Of a DNA stretch of 64,000 nucleotides, positions 1 through 12,478 are shown one piece after another (the first letter of the stretch is position 1; each line of letters starts with the position of its first letter). The translations under genes and the position numbers were made by a program. Source of the stretch: Rhododendron vialii (taxonomy: Eukaryota > Streptophyta > Magnoliopsida > Ericales > Ericaceae). The stretch is taken from positions 3,494,501-3,558,500 of the forward strand of contig NC_080559.1 in assembly GCF_030253575.1 (NCBI RefSeq), given 5' to 3'. Under the pieces are notes generated by a model. The model saw only the letters and a list, made by a program, of their open reading frames with translations, searched no databases and had not been told where the DNA came from.

Positions 1-1347
1 AAGACCTCGAAAACATAATCAATAAAGCATAGTTACAATAAATTACACCTGCTCATATAACTCAATTAGTGCGAGAATAGGTGGAGCTTCCACCTTTACT
101 TCTTCAACTAGCAAAAACCAGTGCTATGTATGGCATGATTAGCATATAATTGTGATTTTAAAATCCACGTTTAACAATATAAATTTTGCACAATTGCGTA
201 TTAAAATAAAATTTTAGACATGTATTTATATCTTTTTACGGTGTTTTTGGTTCAGAGTGCAATTACCCCTCCTTTTTTCTTTTATTTTCATGTTAATCTC
301 TCACGTGAGCCTGTATTATGCATGAGACGATTTTTTTAAAAAAAAAGCTATTAGTATTTATCTTTTTTAATTGACTAAAATCAGGGGTAGAGCTATGTTG
401 AGGCCCGGGGGCCCCGGCCCTGATTTTTAATTTTTTTACATACTTGATTTTGAATATTATCAATAATTATTTATTTATTTATGTATAAGTACTTATAATC
501 TTACTAATTTTGGGCAGATTTGATAAAAAAAATCGGTTATTTTACATTTTCATTCCTCAATTTGGTAAGCTATTGCACCTACTCTATTCAAATATGGAAG
601 ATTAATACATGGTGCATTTTGCACTTACAAGAAATTACACACATGATTGATGATACACATCAAGTATCCGCTCAAGGTTGGAGAGCGAAATCAATGACCA
701 AAGGTATTGAAACCCTCCTCCCTATCTATCCAAGCACACTTTGGAAGGAAACGGACGGACGAACTAAAGAATCATCTGCTTCAGCAGAACAATCTAAAAA
801 TGTTTGCACACTTGATTGTCGTCTTCCTTTTTTGGGAGATATACAGACTTGACCAAAAATGGTGAGATCAGAAACACACTAGATTGCCGTCTTGTTAACC
901 ATTAAGTTCATAGAATTACCCCTTGTACATAATGACAATACGGGTCACATATCCAGTTGTTCAAGGTTGGTCATTTTAGCAGAGTTCTGTATAAGTTGCT
1001 TCACTCATCCACCAGAAATAGCAAGTCCGAATGAGATCCTTGGTTGTCTTGACGCCATGAAAAAAGTAGCTGCAATTATCAGCACCATACGTTTGGTGCG
1101 GCAATTGACAGGCCTCTTCATTATTTTGGAGGTTTTTTTTTTTCATTTTCGAGATAAACAAAACTTCTCTGGCGAGCAGTTTTCAGAACCGTTTCCGAAA
1201 ATTTTCAAATTGTGTACAAGAAAACTACTTTTAGGGAACACCAAAACATATTTTAGAATGTTTGAAAACGATGAGTGTTTTCAAACTTTGAAATGTGTTT
1301 GTTTCTGGCAATATGTAAAACAAAAAAGAAAATCAAGACCAAGAACA
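1..1347. other. AT-rich intergenic DNA with one hAT-like terminus
   Basis: No convincing gene. An open frame at 520-852 has no recognisable domain and coding is doubtful. At 382 the sequence CAGGGGTAGAGCTATG followed by a GC-rich stretch is typical of one end of a plant hAT element; the partner end was not found nearby. Confidence 0.4.
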
Positions 1348-1473
1348 GATTGTTGGGAGATGGTGAATAGTAAAGGGCAAAACATCCTTCACATTGCTGC
1401 GGATTTGGAAAGGGATGAGGCAACCAAGTACATCTCTGAACAGCCTTGGGTAGACGGTCTTCTTGTTGGCAAA
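1348..1473 (+). pseudogene. ankyrin-repeat (ACD6/ITN1-type) exon fragment
   Basis: Within a longer open frame (892-1554) only this 42-codon part resembles a known protein: it contains EMVNSKGQNILHIAA and YISEQPWVDGLL. This is the pattern of one ankyrin repeat and linker from plant ankyrin/PGG membrane proteins (GQNxLHxAA, then a KPWLDSLI-like linker). The rest of the frame has no similarity I recognise. No further ankyrin repeats, PGG domain or transmembrane region follow, so it is read as an orphan gene fragment, possibly carried by a transposon. The family assignment rests on one repeat only. Confidence 0.5.
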
Positions 1474-2734
1474 GCCTTGTCCATTATCGACACAAGCGTA
1501 TGTGCAAAATCGACAGGAACATGGCTTATTAGTGATAGGAACATGGCTTATTAGTGACAGAAACATGCTATTATCGATATGAACAATTGGCCATTTGTCC
1601 CCAATCAAAGCCGTACAAATGGCTCTGGAAATTCGATAGGGACACTTGACAAATACAAAAATCTTCATTGTCGAGCAAAGGAATATTTTCACCAGCATTA
1701 CTTGGCATTTGGCAAATAAACAAACACTTTTACTCAACACTGGGCAAATAATGTTGACCAAAAATTCATATTGAACAAATAGTTGTTCATAACTCACAGC
1801 CATAATGTTGTGCGAAGAGGATCGGCAAACCAAACACACACACAAACCGAAACAAACATAGAGAAAGAGTGACACACAATTTTACGTGGTTCCCCAAAAT
1901 CGGGACATCCACGGGGGTAGCAAATTCACTATTTGTAGGGAGGATTTACAATCACACTCAACTTTACACTCAATTACTCTCAATCTCACTGTATACAAGC
2001 CCTGAGTTATTAAGCCCAGACAAACCCAAATTATCCGAGAGGAGTACACCAGTTCTATAGGCAAGAGAGGAGTACCCATTCAATTGCAACTTCAATGCAC
2101 TTGCAGTCTGTTCTGAAACTAATGCAACAGCTGAAAACCTTACCTTCGAGAAGAACAATTTCGGTGCATTAATTGTGAGCCAAACTCCACACATAATTGG
2201 CTTGAACTCATACTTCAAGGTTAAGTTTTCACCATTCTTAACCAGTATAGATAGAGTGGAGGGATTATTTTCTACTTCAATCATCCATGGTCCAAATTAA
2301 AAAACTCTAGTCAAATTATTTTCATGACTCAACTCGCTTTGAGTTTCAAACTTTCAAGCCACTTAAGTTTTACAGTTGGCTCTTCTAACAATGAATTTAG
2401 GGATTCAAAAACCGCTCTCATATATCATATAGATGGACTCCTGTAAAAAATAATCTCAATTGGATATCAACAGGGGTTTTTTCAAAATTCGTAGAGCGAA
2501 ACTAACAGTATTACCCTACACATTTGGAAGAATCCCCTACCGATGTCCAATTAAAATAATTTTTAAGTATCATTCGCCGCTCTAATAGCCTTGTTCACGG
2601 TTGAATCGTGAATAAGTTTTTCTCAACCTAAACACTAGCATGGACCAGTCGACTTCCAACTTGTTTGCCATGTAAACCACACCAGAAGGTAAAATTGGTT
2701 ACAAAGAAGAAGGTAAAGAGAAAGGACATGAAAT
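1474..2734. other. intergenic; degenerate LTR-like stretch
   Basis: At about 1505-1570 a short phrase containing AACATGGCTTATTAGTGA is repeated in tandem. At 1869-1990 the sequence ACACAATTTTACGTGGTTCCCC and what follows resembles sequence often seen in plant LTR retrotransposon termini. No paired LTR, primer-binding site or gag-pol frame is visible. The frames at 1333-1875 (minus) and 1970-2284 (minus) show no domain. Confidence 0.3.
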
Positions 2735-3524
2735 GAGTGATTTGCTTATATATCTCTTCGACGTTGTACAAAAGTTCAACTTAGTCCTTCAAGTTTCAAT
2801 TTCAACCTACTTAACTTTCAATTTGCAAATTGGTTTCAATGTCATCCCTCAGTTGCCTTCTGTTAATTATTTGGACGGAAATTGGACATGTGCCCATCAC
2901 GTGAGCCTTCCCCAAGGGCAAATTTGCCCATTTTCCTCCCTTCCTTATCCCCCATCATTATCAATTCACCACCACCGCCGCCGCCACCACCACCTTCTTT
3001 CTCCACTTTCTCCTCCACCGTCCCAATTCTCACCAAATCCATTCCCCTCCCTTCCTAACCAAACCCATTCCCCCGTCGCCTCCGCCTCAACCGCCCCCAA
3101 TCGTCGTCCAATTAACAGTAAATAAAAGCTAAATCCCCATTGATGAGCTTCTCTCTACTCTGTTTCTCTCTCTGAATCCCGACCAAATCACCATCAAATC
3201 CGCCATTTCACAACCAAATTACGGAGTAGAACAAATTACAGCCACTCATTTCAACCAGAACAATTACTAGCTTTAATTATTAATGTGGAAGTTGAGTTTC
3301 CTAAATCGGGTCATTTGCAAACAATAATATGGTCCTTTCTCTCCTGATTAATGATTCAAAAACAAAAAATATCTCAGAAAAATAGGTCAATTTCCTCACC
3401 CAAGTTCTCATGGTTTAGGGTTTTCTCATTTTTTTGCGTAAAGAACACGGCTTTGGGCACTAACTGAAAAACCCAAAAGAAAACAGATTTGAAAAAGTTA
3501 AACCCAATCGACAAATATTCAATA

Positions 3525-3560
<36 letters not shown>

Positions 3561-4034
3561 TTTAGTTACTAGTTTCTTGTCAGGAATAATAGAAGGCATG
3601 ATCATGCGGTAGAAAGTCGACGACTGGTTCGCCACAAAACTAGGCTGCCAGTGGCCGGGGTCGCCGAGTTCTCTCCGTGGTGGCGCATTGTTTGGTCCGA
3701 GGTGACTGGAGTGGTAATTGGAATGCATTGGTTAGGAAGGGAGTGGAATAAGTTTGGTGAGGATTGGGACGGTGGTGGAGTAGGCAGAGAGAGTAGATGG
3801 TGGTGGTGATGATGATGGGGTGGAGGAAGGGAGGGGAATGGGCAAATTTGCCCTTGGGAAAGGCTACGTGATGGGCACATGCCCAATTTTCATCCAAATA
3901 ATTAATGGAAGCCAACTGAAGAATGACATTGAAATCAATTTGCAAATTGAAGGTTAAGTCAGTTGAAATTGGAACCTGAAGGACTAAGTTGAACTTTTGT
4001 ACAAAGTCGAAAGGATGTATAAGCAGATCACTCT
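2735..4034. mobile_element. long-inverted-repeat DNA element, about 1.3 kb
   Basis: The two ends are inverted copies. 2735 onward (GAGTGATTTGCTTATATATC, then a TTCAACTTAGTCCTTCAAG block) reads as the reverse complement of 3700-4034. The arms extend about 350 bp, to near 3110 on the left, and include matching CCCATCAC-GTGA and GGGCAAATTTGCCC-like blocks. The middle (about 3110-3700) is not palindromic and holds a GA microsatellite. The outward-reading frames (2733-3125 plus, 3640-4287 minus) are the same repeat translated twice and are not taken as genes. No clean target duplication was found, so the superfamily is open; long arms suggest a Mutator-like or foldback element. Confidence 0.65.
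3527..3557. repeat. (GA)n microsatellite
   Basis: About 15 uninterrupted GA units inside the 2735-4034 element. Confidence 0.95.
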
Positions 4035-7000
4035 TAAAAATGGGTTGAATAAGGTTTACGAGATTAAAGTTTTCCTTTCTAAATTCCTTTGGCCAAGCCC
4101 CATTATCTGAAAAAAGGATGCATCTTATTGATGCACCATTTTGTCCGCCTGGTCTCAGAATGCGCCGTGCAAACTCCCAACTCCCAAACGCTGAAACGCG
4201 TCTAAGTTTGCTTTCATTTATCGATGAAAACAGGTTAACTCTTGACATTCGGAAACAACTTCGTGGTAGGTGTTTCCTAGAGAGCATGAGAAAATTTTCC
4301 CAATAACAATTTCCTGAAGTAGTTTGTCAAACAAGTTGAAACAAATAACAAATCAACATCTCGCAAAAATTCAGCGTGGTTTGTTTTGCAGCTAGGGAAA
4401 CCCCATGTGGTTCAAGCTTTGTGAAATAAAAATGCAGAATTTGCGGGTTTTGTTGCCACAGAAACATGAACATAACGTTCCAGTTGTCAACGAAGGTGAT
4501 CAAATTTAGGTAAATGTTAGTTTTAAGAGTCAAATGAACCTTTTCGGATCCCATTTGTAGCTATACTAGCAAGTTTAGATGATAGTTTCAGCTGTTTGCT
4601 CGTGCATAGCTTTCCTTTTGTTTTGAAGAAGGTCGTGTTTGGAAAATTTACTTTCCGCTTAAGAGGCAAAAACATATTAAAATTGGAGGAAAACAAAAAC
4701 CTTGTAAGAAAAACTTCTCGACTTCAGCTTCTCAAAATTCGTTCTTGCCATAATTTTAACCGTATGAAACAAATATCTGCTAAAGATCAGGACCATGGAA
4801 CGGCAAGATGACAAGTGCTATTCGTGCCACAAATTTCACCATGATTCCAAGATCCACACAAATACTTTAGCATGCAAAAGGTAAAATATCAGCAACTAAT
4901 ACATTAATACAATGTCAATCCAGTGCTACCCAGACAACAAAAGATAGCTAGATAAGTTAGGTATCATGTCTCATCAAACCATATAATTACATGATGTTCT
5001 TAGATAAATTCAGAAAAATAAAAGAAAGACAGAAAGGAGGGATCCCGCGTCCCCGCAGTGAGGAAAACTCAAGGAGACTGCCTAATCGATCCAAACTTCA
5101 TTACCACTATTAAGCAAGCTCTCCAACTCGACTCAAACCAGCACTACAAGATTAACTGCGTGCTATATTCCCCAAGACCAACTGGATATTAAGAGAGACT
5201 AGATTGTTTTTTCCTGCAAGCTCAGAAAATTCAAAAGCTCTGACGATAAACATAAAAGTAAATGTCAGCAAAGCTTTAAAAAGTGAAATAACCCGTCAAT
5301 TCATGTTTCACTGCAATTGCCTTGTTCTTGATCTTGCTAAGGGCAACTTTTTGTTGTTGTAAGTAATTGGAACTAAAATGGAAGTGTAATTATCGAAGCA
5401 GCTTTTTCCTTCACAATTCATCCAACCTGTACGAACTCATGGGGAGAGACACAAAAGCCACCAAACTAGAACAGTTTTCACATTGAGGTGCACAATTTTC
5501 TCCATTTCTCATAACCTATTAAAATAGGGCCTCAACTTATTAAAGAGCTGCAGTTTGACACATATTGATCCGTGCTTGATGATGTTCTACAAGAGGAGGA
5601 ACCAGGTAGGAAGACGAGGTGTGTTGTAAATACGTGAACAAGCAACTACATGTGACTGTGCAAACACCAATATTTTCCCGAGTATGTGTAAATTATGTGC
5701 ACATATATATAGTCATTTATATGGCTACACGGATACATACACAATGAGGGCATTAAAACATGGAAACTGCTTAGGACACTTAGAGATATTCAATGATAAG
5801 AGGCATAAAAAACACACAGGCCACAAGCTAATTGCTTTACAAATTACCCTCCAGTTGCAAGTCAGGCAAAGGCTTCTTCCCTCCTTCCACCTGGCTGGCC
5901 GAGGTTGCCCAAATAAACGTCCTTTTGTTAAGTTACTCTATCACTTTCTCCCACATCTAGTAATTTAGTAATGGTTTCGTACAAGCAGTACAAGACAACC
6001 TGCTTCCAACTCATTTTTATCTATGAAAAGGTAACTTCATATACAACCCAAAGGCATCAGCAATTTATTTTTTTAGTCTACCACATGTAGGCAATTGAAT
6101 CTACTGCTCTTTGCCAAATTAGCATCGGGGTGTAAACAATCAAATAGTTGAGAATAGTTAACCAACTACAATTCCATATCATTGGCTGCGGCACTTAGCA
6201 AAAACAGATTGCTGTATAAGATCGTTTCAAACCCCTATAAGACGTATTGGAGTTGGTCCTTTACCAGATTAACCAGACAAATTAGGTCACTTGCTCCACA
6301 ACAAAGAGCATGGACCAGACCCACAAAAACTATAGCATATAGCTTGCCCACTGGTGTTCAAGAAATAAGGGCATCTACTGCAGTATGACCTGTGGAATTC
6401 TGGTTCTTGATCATCGAAAGCAATCTTTACTGACAAGAAAGCAATCTTTACTGACACAAGGATCTCCTTGAAGATAAAAACATAGGACAAAAAATGAAGC
6501 AAAATAAGACCATAGATCTTCATCACATAAAACCCAAACTACATTTTTAAACCTTCGATAGATTCGTTAAGACTGTTTACCACTAAACTCTTTTCCTCAT
6601 GACGTTTGAGAGTACTTGCTGGGAGGATCAGACTCCATAACTACTCATTACGCAACAGATGGTGCTTTTTTCATTGTCATAACGGACACTGTTTATAAGA
6701 CAATAACCAAAATGCTCAATCCCTCAAAATGTCATCCGCAGTTCTGGTTCATATCTAGATATTAATTAAGCAGTATTCTCAAGCATATTCCCTTGTATAG
6801 TGACAACTCGTCATCACTCTAAGATCTACCTCCCGTCAATTCAAACATCAAAGCAGGCAACCTAACTGATAACTGAAAAAGGATAGGATAAATAGTTAAG
6901 GAGTCAAATGGGCTTTTGGGGATATACTCTCGACCAGATACAAGTAAAATTGTAGAAACAGAGGACAAAAACACTCACAATCCATGCTCGGAGGGGCAAA

Positions 7001-7251
7001 AATAAAGGTTAAGGTGAAATTACAAGAATGAAATATGGTTCCAAAGGAAATAGAAAACAAAACCAAAAGAATGACAGAAAATAGAAATGTGATAAAGCAA
7101 TTAATTGAAGCCAAACGAAAGAGAAGGGGTTCGAAGCAACTTACATAATGTAGCAACCAATTGCGGCATAAGTTGTATTGAAGTTTTCGACCTCAGGGGC
7201 AAACAAAGAGCTGCAGAGTCCTTCAGCACCAAATACTCTCCAACAATGCTA
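4035..7251. other. intergenic, no gene seen
   Basis: Short open frames on both strands here lack recognisable domains, plausible start contexts or paired splice sites. I see no RNA gene, no clean inverted repeat and no microsatellite of note. Confidence 0.5.
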
Positions 7252-8564
7252 TCATGTTTTGGACACCCGGCGGGGGCGAGGGCAACGGTTCACCCAGGCA
7301 ATAATTTGTTCGCCAAAAGAGACCTTATCCGTGCGCTTTTTGGCAAGGCAAAAGATGGTAGCAGAAACGTATGCCTTCCCTTCGATAAAGCCCTCCTCAT
7401 CGTCGCCAAATTTGAGAAGACAAACCCAGCCATTCCCTATGTCGAGGAGATGGTAGTAAATGCCATAGGCCAGAGGAGGCGTGTGAGTATAACGGTTCTC
7501 GAGGCCTTCAACACCTCTCCCTACCAATCCAAAATCTAGTCTGAGATCAAAAGTACTAATGGGGGACATAATGCAGGGAGAAGTATCAATGGCAGAGATC
7601 AAAAGTACTAATGGGGGACATACGGCAGGGAGAAGTATCAATGGCAGCCCACACATGGTCAAATAATGGCGTGACTACCTCCCTAAAGGGCAAATGGGTA
7701 TTACACCCGTTGTAGACCTTCAAAGATGTCCAGCGGCGGTAGTTGACATTAAAAGCATACGTTGGGTCCTTCTTGTTGGTGAAGAAAAAAATCCTACTGC
7801 CAAAAACAGCATGCGAGACAATCATGGCTACACGGTTAATATCATCGCTCTCGTGGTAACTAGAGAGGCGATAGAAAGCAGGTCTGGGCAAAGGAGACCA
7901 CTTTCCCTCAACCTCATCACTCTGTGGGTCGAAAACCTCGAATAATGGCTGCTCCTCACGGTAGTAAGTGTGAAGGCTAGGCAGATCTGAAATGACGTAT
8001 ACCATCCCATGCACGTGAATGGCCAGCGGTGACCTCTTCCCACCTTGCATCGGAGGTGCCACTGATAAAGGTGAGGAGGGGGAGGAGGAAACGGAAGCCG
8101 CAGTATCAAAGAAACAGACTTTATTGGAGATGCGTTGAGTACTGCTGCGACCCTGATGAACGAAATCAACTTCATGGTGAAGTCCAACTTCACCCCCGAA
8201 CAGATAGATCCTAGAGCCCAGGGCAAAAGAGCCCATACAGCCGGGATATTTCTCACTAGTCACTAGGCAGTTCGAATACAGTAATCAAATTTAGTATCCT
8301 AGTCGAATCGTTTCCCTCATCATGATCATTACCGATAGCACTAGTATCAAGCTTGTACATCACATAACTAAAAGGACCATCACGGAGATCTTAAAGCAGA
8401 TATACCTCAGAATCGTCGAAATCAAACCTTGTTCTTTTCCATGAGGATGATGATGACGAACCCACGAAATCCCTCTTCATCGACATCGGCGGCAATAAAT
8501 GAATTTTGCGAGCACTGGGTACTGGGGGAAGCAGATTCGGGTCAAGTTCAGCACCGGAGTTCAT
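7252..8564 (-). pseudogene. kelch-repeat (galactose-oxidase-like) protein, broken
   Basis: Read on the minus strand from an ATG at 8564, the frame gives a hydrophilic leader, then stretches typical of plant kelch proteins: YVMYKLDTS, CMGSFALGSRIYLFGGE, SPLAIHVHGMVYVISD, EVEGKWSPLPRPAFY, SRIFFFTNKKDPTYAF, then a C-terminal blade-like part (YHLLDIGNGWVCLLKF, KAYVSATIFCL). Three lesions break it: an in-frame TAA at 8391-8393, a one-base frame change near 8255-8262, and a 52 bp tandem duplication at 7545-7648 that shifts the frame again and repeats TSPCxMSPISTFDL. An intron from 8408 to 8270 could hide the first two lesions but would delete the YKLDTS segment, so a pseudogene is preferred. Intact relatives are cytosolic or nuclear beta-propeller proteins of unclear role; no F-box is visible here. 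Confidence 0.75.
7545..7648. repeat. 52 bp tandem duplication in the kelch pseudogene
   Basis: Units 7545-7596 and 7597-7648 differ at about three positions. The period is not a multiple of three, so the duplication itself destroys the frame. Confidence 0.95.
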
Positions 8565-9105
8565 CGCACCAAAGGGATTCTGGATTATTGGATTATGTTC
8601 ACTCAGATGAAATCTCCTTTTTTTTTTTTTTGATCAAAAAAAGGAGGGAGATTTTTTTTTTGGTACCAAAAGAACGAGAAACCCTAAATACCTGAAAATC
8701 GAGAAACCCTCGTCGAAATTAAAATGGGTTTTTATCCGTATAATGGAAAGTTGCAAAGAAAAACCCTGTCCTTTCTTTGGTCAATGACATCTAGCCACCT
8801 GAACTTTTAACTCCATTAGCAATTAAGCCATCGACGTCAACTAACGCCCGGAATTCGTTGACGGGGATTTGGGTACTGACCAAAGCTTTTTGGAAGAGGA
8901 TCTGGAGAATCAAAGGGTGGCACCGATAGTGTACACTCATCTTGTTGATGGAAGTGTCACCAAACCAGCCACCAATCAAGTGGAGATTTAGATTTGGGGA
9001 CAATGCAATGACATGGTTCTCTCATGAATCATCAACTCTATGATGATAAATATCTTACTGTCATTACTGTTTTTATGCAGACCCTGTCTGTAGTGAATTT
9101 GACAA
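8565..9105. other. intergenic, degenerate repeat
   Basis: Contains T- and A-rich homopolymers (8619-8665) and a stretch at 8780-9000 in the style of a degenerate plant DNA-transposon arm (phrases such as TAACTCCATTAGCAATTAAG). No gene is supported. Confidence 0.35.
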
Positions 9106-9261
9106 GACTTCGAGGAACGTTGCTCGCAAGGTAATAATTCTCACATATTCTAAATTTCTAATTGAGAATAACTGATCCGTTCCCTTTTTTATTTATTTTT
9201 GTTCTTACCTGGGCTAGGTCCATTCAAACCATTGACCCGTTCCCTTAGTTTTAAACATTGA
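9106..9261. repeat. duplicated segment, copy A, left part
   Basis: Matches 16383-16421 plus 16705-16770: CTCGAGGAA-GTT-CTCGC-AGGTAATAAT, then GAGAATAACTGA and a C/T-rich CCGTTCCCT block. The match stops exactly where the Helitron complex begins at 9262 and resumes at 13796. Confidence 0.75.
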
Positions 9262-9950
9262 CTAGGGTCTGGGCACCGATGCGTATGCAAGTCAAATTTT
9301 TTGTCAAAATTTGTAAAAATTCGATCAAATATCAAACGGGAAGTTGTGCAAATTTTGACAAAATCCGACTTGCACACGCATTACGTGTGTCCCGGCCCCA
9401 AATATATTAGAATAGATAACTCAAGACCAGTGCAAGTCAAATTTCGACAAAATTTATAAAAATTCGATAAAACTATACACGGAATGGTTCCCAAACCAAA
9501 CCAATTATTGGTTCCCAATTTATAGAATTCAATTTCCAGTTTCATCAATTTGTAGGGGGTTTTCTACAAAACAACTAATTACATAAACACGCCTCATCGT
9601 AGAGTTTAATTCCTCTTGTTTTGTGGCCAGAAAGATAAATACAGTGTAAACGAAAGTTAAAAAGGAGAAGCCAAGTAAAAAGGGAGAAGTCGGGTAGATC
9701 CCTGTAGGGCAGATCACAGCCATCCAAATATGCTTTCAATGATCTAAATTTAAAATGAAAATTTTCCGTAAAATACTCTTAAACAATTCTTTCATCTACT
9801 GCTCTTGTACTGGCAGCCGACCATGCTCTCTGGTTCAAAAGGGCATCTGTTTGGAATGCCCGGACATCAACCTCGCCTCGCCCACCGCCAACTCTCTTGC
9901 CTTCGATAACTTCTGCGACAACCTCGTTCGTGGTTAAGCCCTACCCCTCG

Positions 9951-10436
9951 TTTATCCTCTGGGACCAACAGGTTGCGCACATCCTCGTCGATGGGGCTTG
10001 GAAAAAAGGAGCTAAGCGAAGTGGTCTTGGTTTTTGTGCTTCCCGGGCGGATGGGACCCCTATCTACCAATGCTCTATCTCGTGTTGTAGTTCGACTCCC
10101 CTGCAAACGGAACTCTTGGCTATTCTAGTCGCTATCACATGGGCCCTACAGTTTAATTTCAATGTCGCTTTCATATATTCTGATTGTTTAAATGCTATTA
10201 TGCAGCTGGCAGGACGGTCTGATTCTCACTATGCGGATAAATTTTTGTTGCACAACCTTGGTCGGGAACTCTCCAAACTAGATTTTTGAAGGTTATCCAA
10301 GGTTGATCGCAAGGACACGCACTCCGCCCACTGTCTAGCTAAGCGGGGTTTGCTGTCTCCCTCCATGTCACCAGTTGCAAGGGGGATTCCGTTTTGGACT
10401 GGAGCTACGGCTGATAGCCATCTTTTGTTCCCGTAG
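9951..10436 (+). pseudogene. LINE-type RNase H (RVT_3) domain remnant
   Basis: Reads HILVDGAWKKG, LQTELLAILVAI and IYSDCLNAIMQLAG: the Asp, Glu and Asp of an RNase H active site with normal spacing. The terminal VDRKDTHSAHCLAKRG (the VxRxxNxxAHxLAK motif of plant LINE RNase H domains) follows in the same frame but after one TGA at 10287-10289, probably a former TGG. No reverse transcriptase precedes it. It lies inside the Helitron complex on the opposite strand, so it may be an insertion or captured sequence. RNase H removes RNA from RNA:DNA hybrids during retrotransposition. Confidence 0.75.
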
Positions 10437-10977
10437 CTTCCTTTTGGTTGTATATAGTGTGCTTTTGTGCTTTCTCTTCCCTTGTATTCTGTAAACCTTA
10501 TTCCCGTCATCAATGCATTTCTATCATTTTGCAAACTGGAATATGCACTACACGTCATGTGTGTATCTATAGGGTTTCCGAAATAGCAAACGAAAACAAA
10601 AAGCAAAGAGAGAAGATGAGATACCTTGCAGTAGGAGACTGTGTGGCAGTATAGCTCTTACTACTTTCTTAGATTTGTCGCTATTTAAAAAATAAAAAAA
10701 AAGCCTGACTACTCCTACTTGTGAAGTATATAGAAAACAAAAGGTACTAAAAAAGCAAATATTAAAGGAGGAGCGAAAAAGGTAACCTTGTAGGAGACAG
10801 ATTCGTTCGATTAGGTTTTCAGAGAAAGAGAGAAGAAAGGTGTCTAGTTCCACTATGAAAGTAAATTCCGACTTAACTGTAAATTTGAGGGGAACGTGGG
10901 AATGGCAGTTGGGTGAGCCTGCTTTTACACAATTACTTGACAGTTAATCCTTCCGGCGGTTAAAAAACAATACGTAA

Positions 10978-11342
10978 GAGTATCTCCAACTCTTGATTTC
11001 AAATTGGGGATGACAATTTTTTTTGAAGGCTGATGTGACATTTTGGTTTCTCCAATTTGACATCAAAGTCTTCTTTTCCAACCTTTATGCCAAATTTTAT
11101 TTATTTGACATCAAGCTATCCATCTCCAACTCTTAATGTCAAAATCCAAACAGTCATCTTTGAAATTTGGCAGGCAAAAGATAGGTAGTCAAAGTTGGCA
11201 TGCTTCCGCCCCCCTTCATCCTTGTCAAATGCCATGTAGGATTTGGCCTAATAGAAGGCATCAGGATTGGAAAGTGAATTGATGCCAAAAGTTACCGTTG
11301 CACTGTCCACGTCATGTTTGACATCTCCCATTGGAGATGCTC
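10978..11342. mobile_element. PIF/Harbinger-like MITE
   Basis: Terminal inverted repeats GAGTATCTCCAACTC and its near complement TTGGAGATGCTC, flanked by TAA on both sides (10975-10977 and 11343-11345). A 3 bp TAA duplication is the mark of PIF/Harbinger insertion. 365 bp, non-coding, nested in the Helitron complex. Confidence 0.8.
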
Positions 11343-11563
11343 TAAAATCCTTTCTTTTGGAGGGCATTTTTGGAAAATAAAAATACATGATAGGACTTCA
11401 AAAAAGGATGGCACCAAAGTGGTGCTTTCCCTTTGTATATTAGAATAGATATAGTAGAATAGAAGTTCAATGTGTATCCTCCTGTTTGAAGTATGCAAGT
11501 TATCAGTAAGATTAAAAGTTTATTTGACATTAAAAATTAAGAAAAATAACTGTAATATTTTAT

Positions 11564-11932
11564 TTACGAACCTGGGTGGTGTCGTTGGTTGTAGTTTGAT
11601 CGTCGTCGTGCCAATTGTTGTTGACGTTGCTCATTGCTTAAAACAGCTCGTCTTTCTCTAGCTCTGTTACACCATCTCAATCTGTGTTGATCATGAGTAG
11701 GTGGAGTGGGTTGTTTTGTATGATTAGTTGACCTTCTCTGTGGTACTTGATCAGCAGTAAAATTTTGCGTAGATGTCTGTCTTTCTTGCTCAACTTGTTG
11801 AGGATTGAGACGTTGTTGACGGCGTCGTTGGCCGTCACAATTTTGTTCTCTTACATGTTGTAGCCATTCTGTAGATATTTGCTTTGATCTATCTTGTGTT
11901 TCCTCCTCCATTGTGGTGTCCCTTATAAGCAT
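11564..11932 (-). pseudogene. Helitron Rep/helicase N-terminal remnant
   Basis: A 122-codon minus-strand frame rich in Arg and Gln, with RERRAVLSNEQRQQQLARRR and QRRRQQRLNPQQVEQERQ. Basic Q/R-rich stretches of this form precede the helitron-helicase-like domain in plant Helitron proteins. The Rep HUH motif and the PIF1 helicase are absent. Orientation agrees with the surrounding Helitron. The call rests on composition and context, not on a catalytic motif. Confidence 0.5.
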
Positions 11933-12478
11933 TGAAAGTGTTACAACAACAATCTATTCTAATAAGCACGAAGCCACAAACTGACTTTAATTTTTCTATG
12001 CATTCAAATTTGCCCATAAAAGCACTGTAGAGATTGGGGCACGCGCGATGCGTGTGCAAGTCGAATTTGGACAGAATTTGTGAAAAATTGATGAAACATT
12101 AAAACGGGAAGCTATTGAAATGCATATTTGCCACTTTTTCTAAATGTTGAGTTACAACAGTCTTTTTTTTTTTTACCCAAATTGCAGAGGCTACACTTAA
12201 AAAATGGAAACCCAAATTTGATGTATATTAATGAAAAGTAACAACAAAAGAGTAAAAGACACATTCAAAATTGAACCATGGCTGACGAACCTGGAGTTTA
12301 TTTGGAGATGTTTTTATTTAAAAAAAAATCAGTTTTTGTTTTTAGAATAGATTATGAGAGCTATTATTTTCTCTTTCTAACAGTAACCCACTTAAATTGA
12401 AAATGCATGTTCCTAAATGCTGAGTAAAAATTCAGTCCCTCTATTTTTAAGCAAATTTAGAGGCTACACTCAAGGAAA

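Noticed and set aside
1862-2080. Possible LTR of a Copia element
   Set aside because: Only one short resemblance; no second LTR, primer-binding site or polyprotein.
2733-3125. 130-codon frame with Pro/His-rich tail
   Set aside because: The same peptide is read from the other arm of an inverted repeat; treated as transposon sequence.
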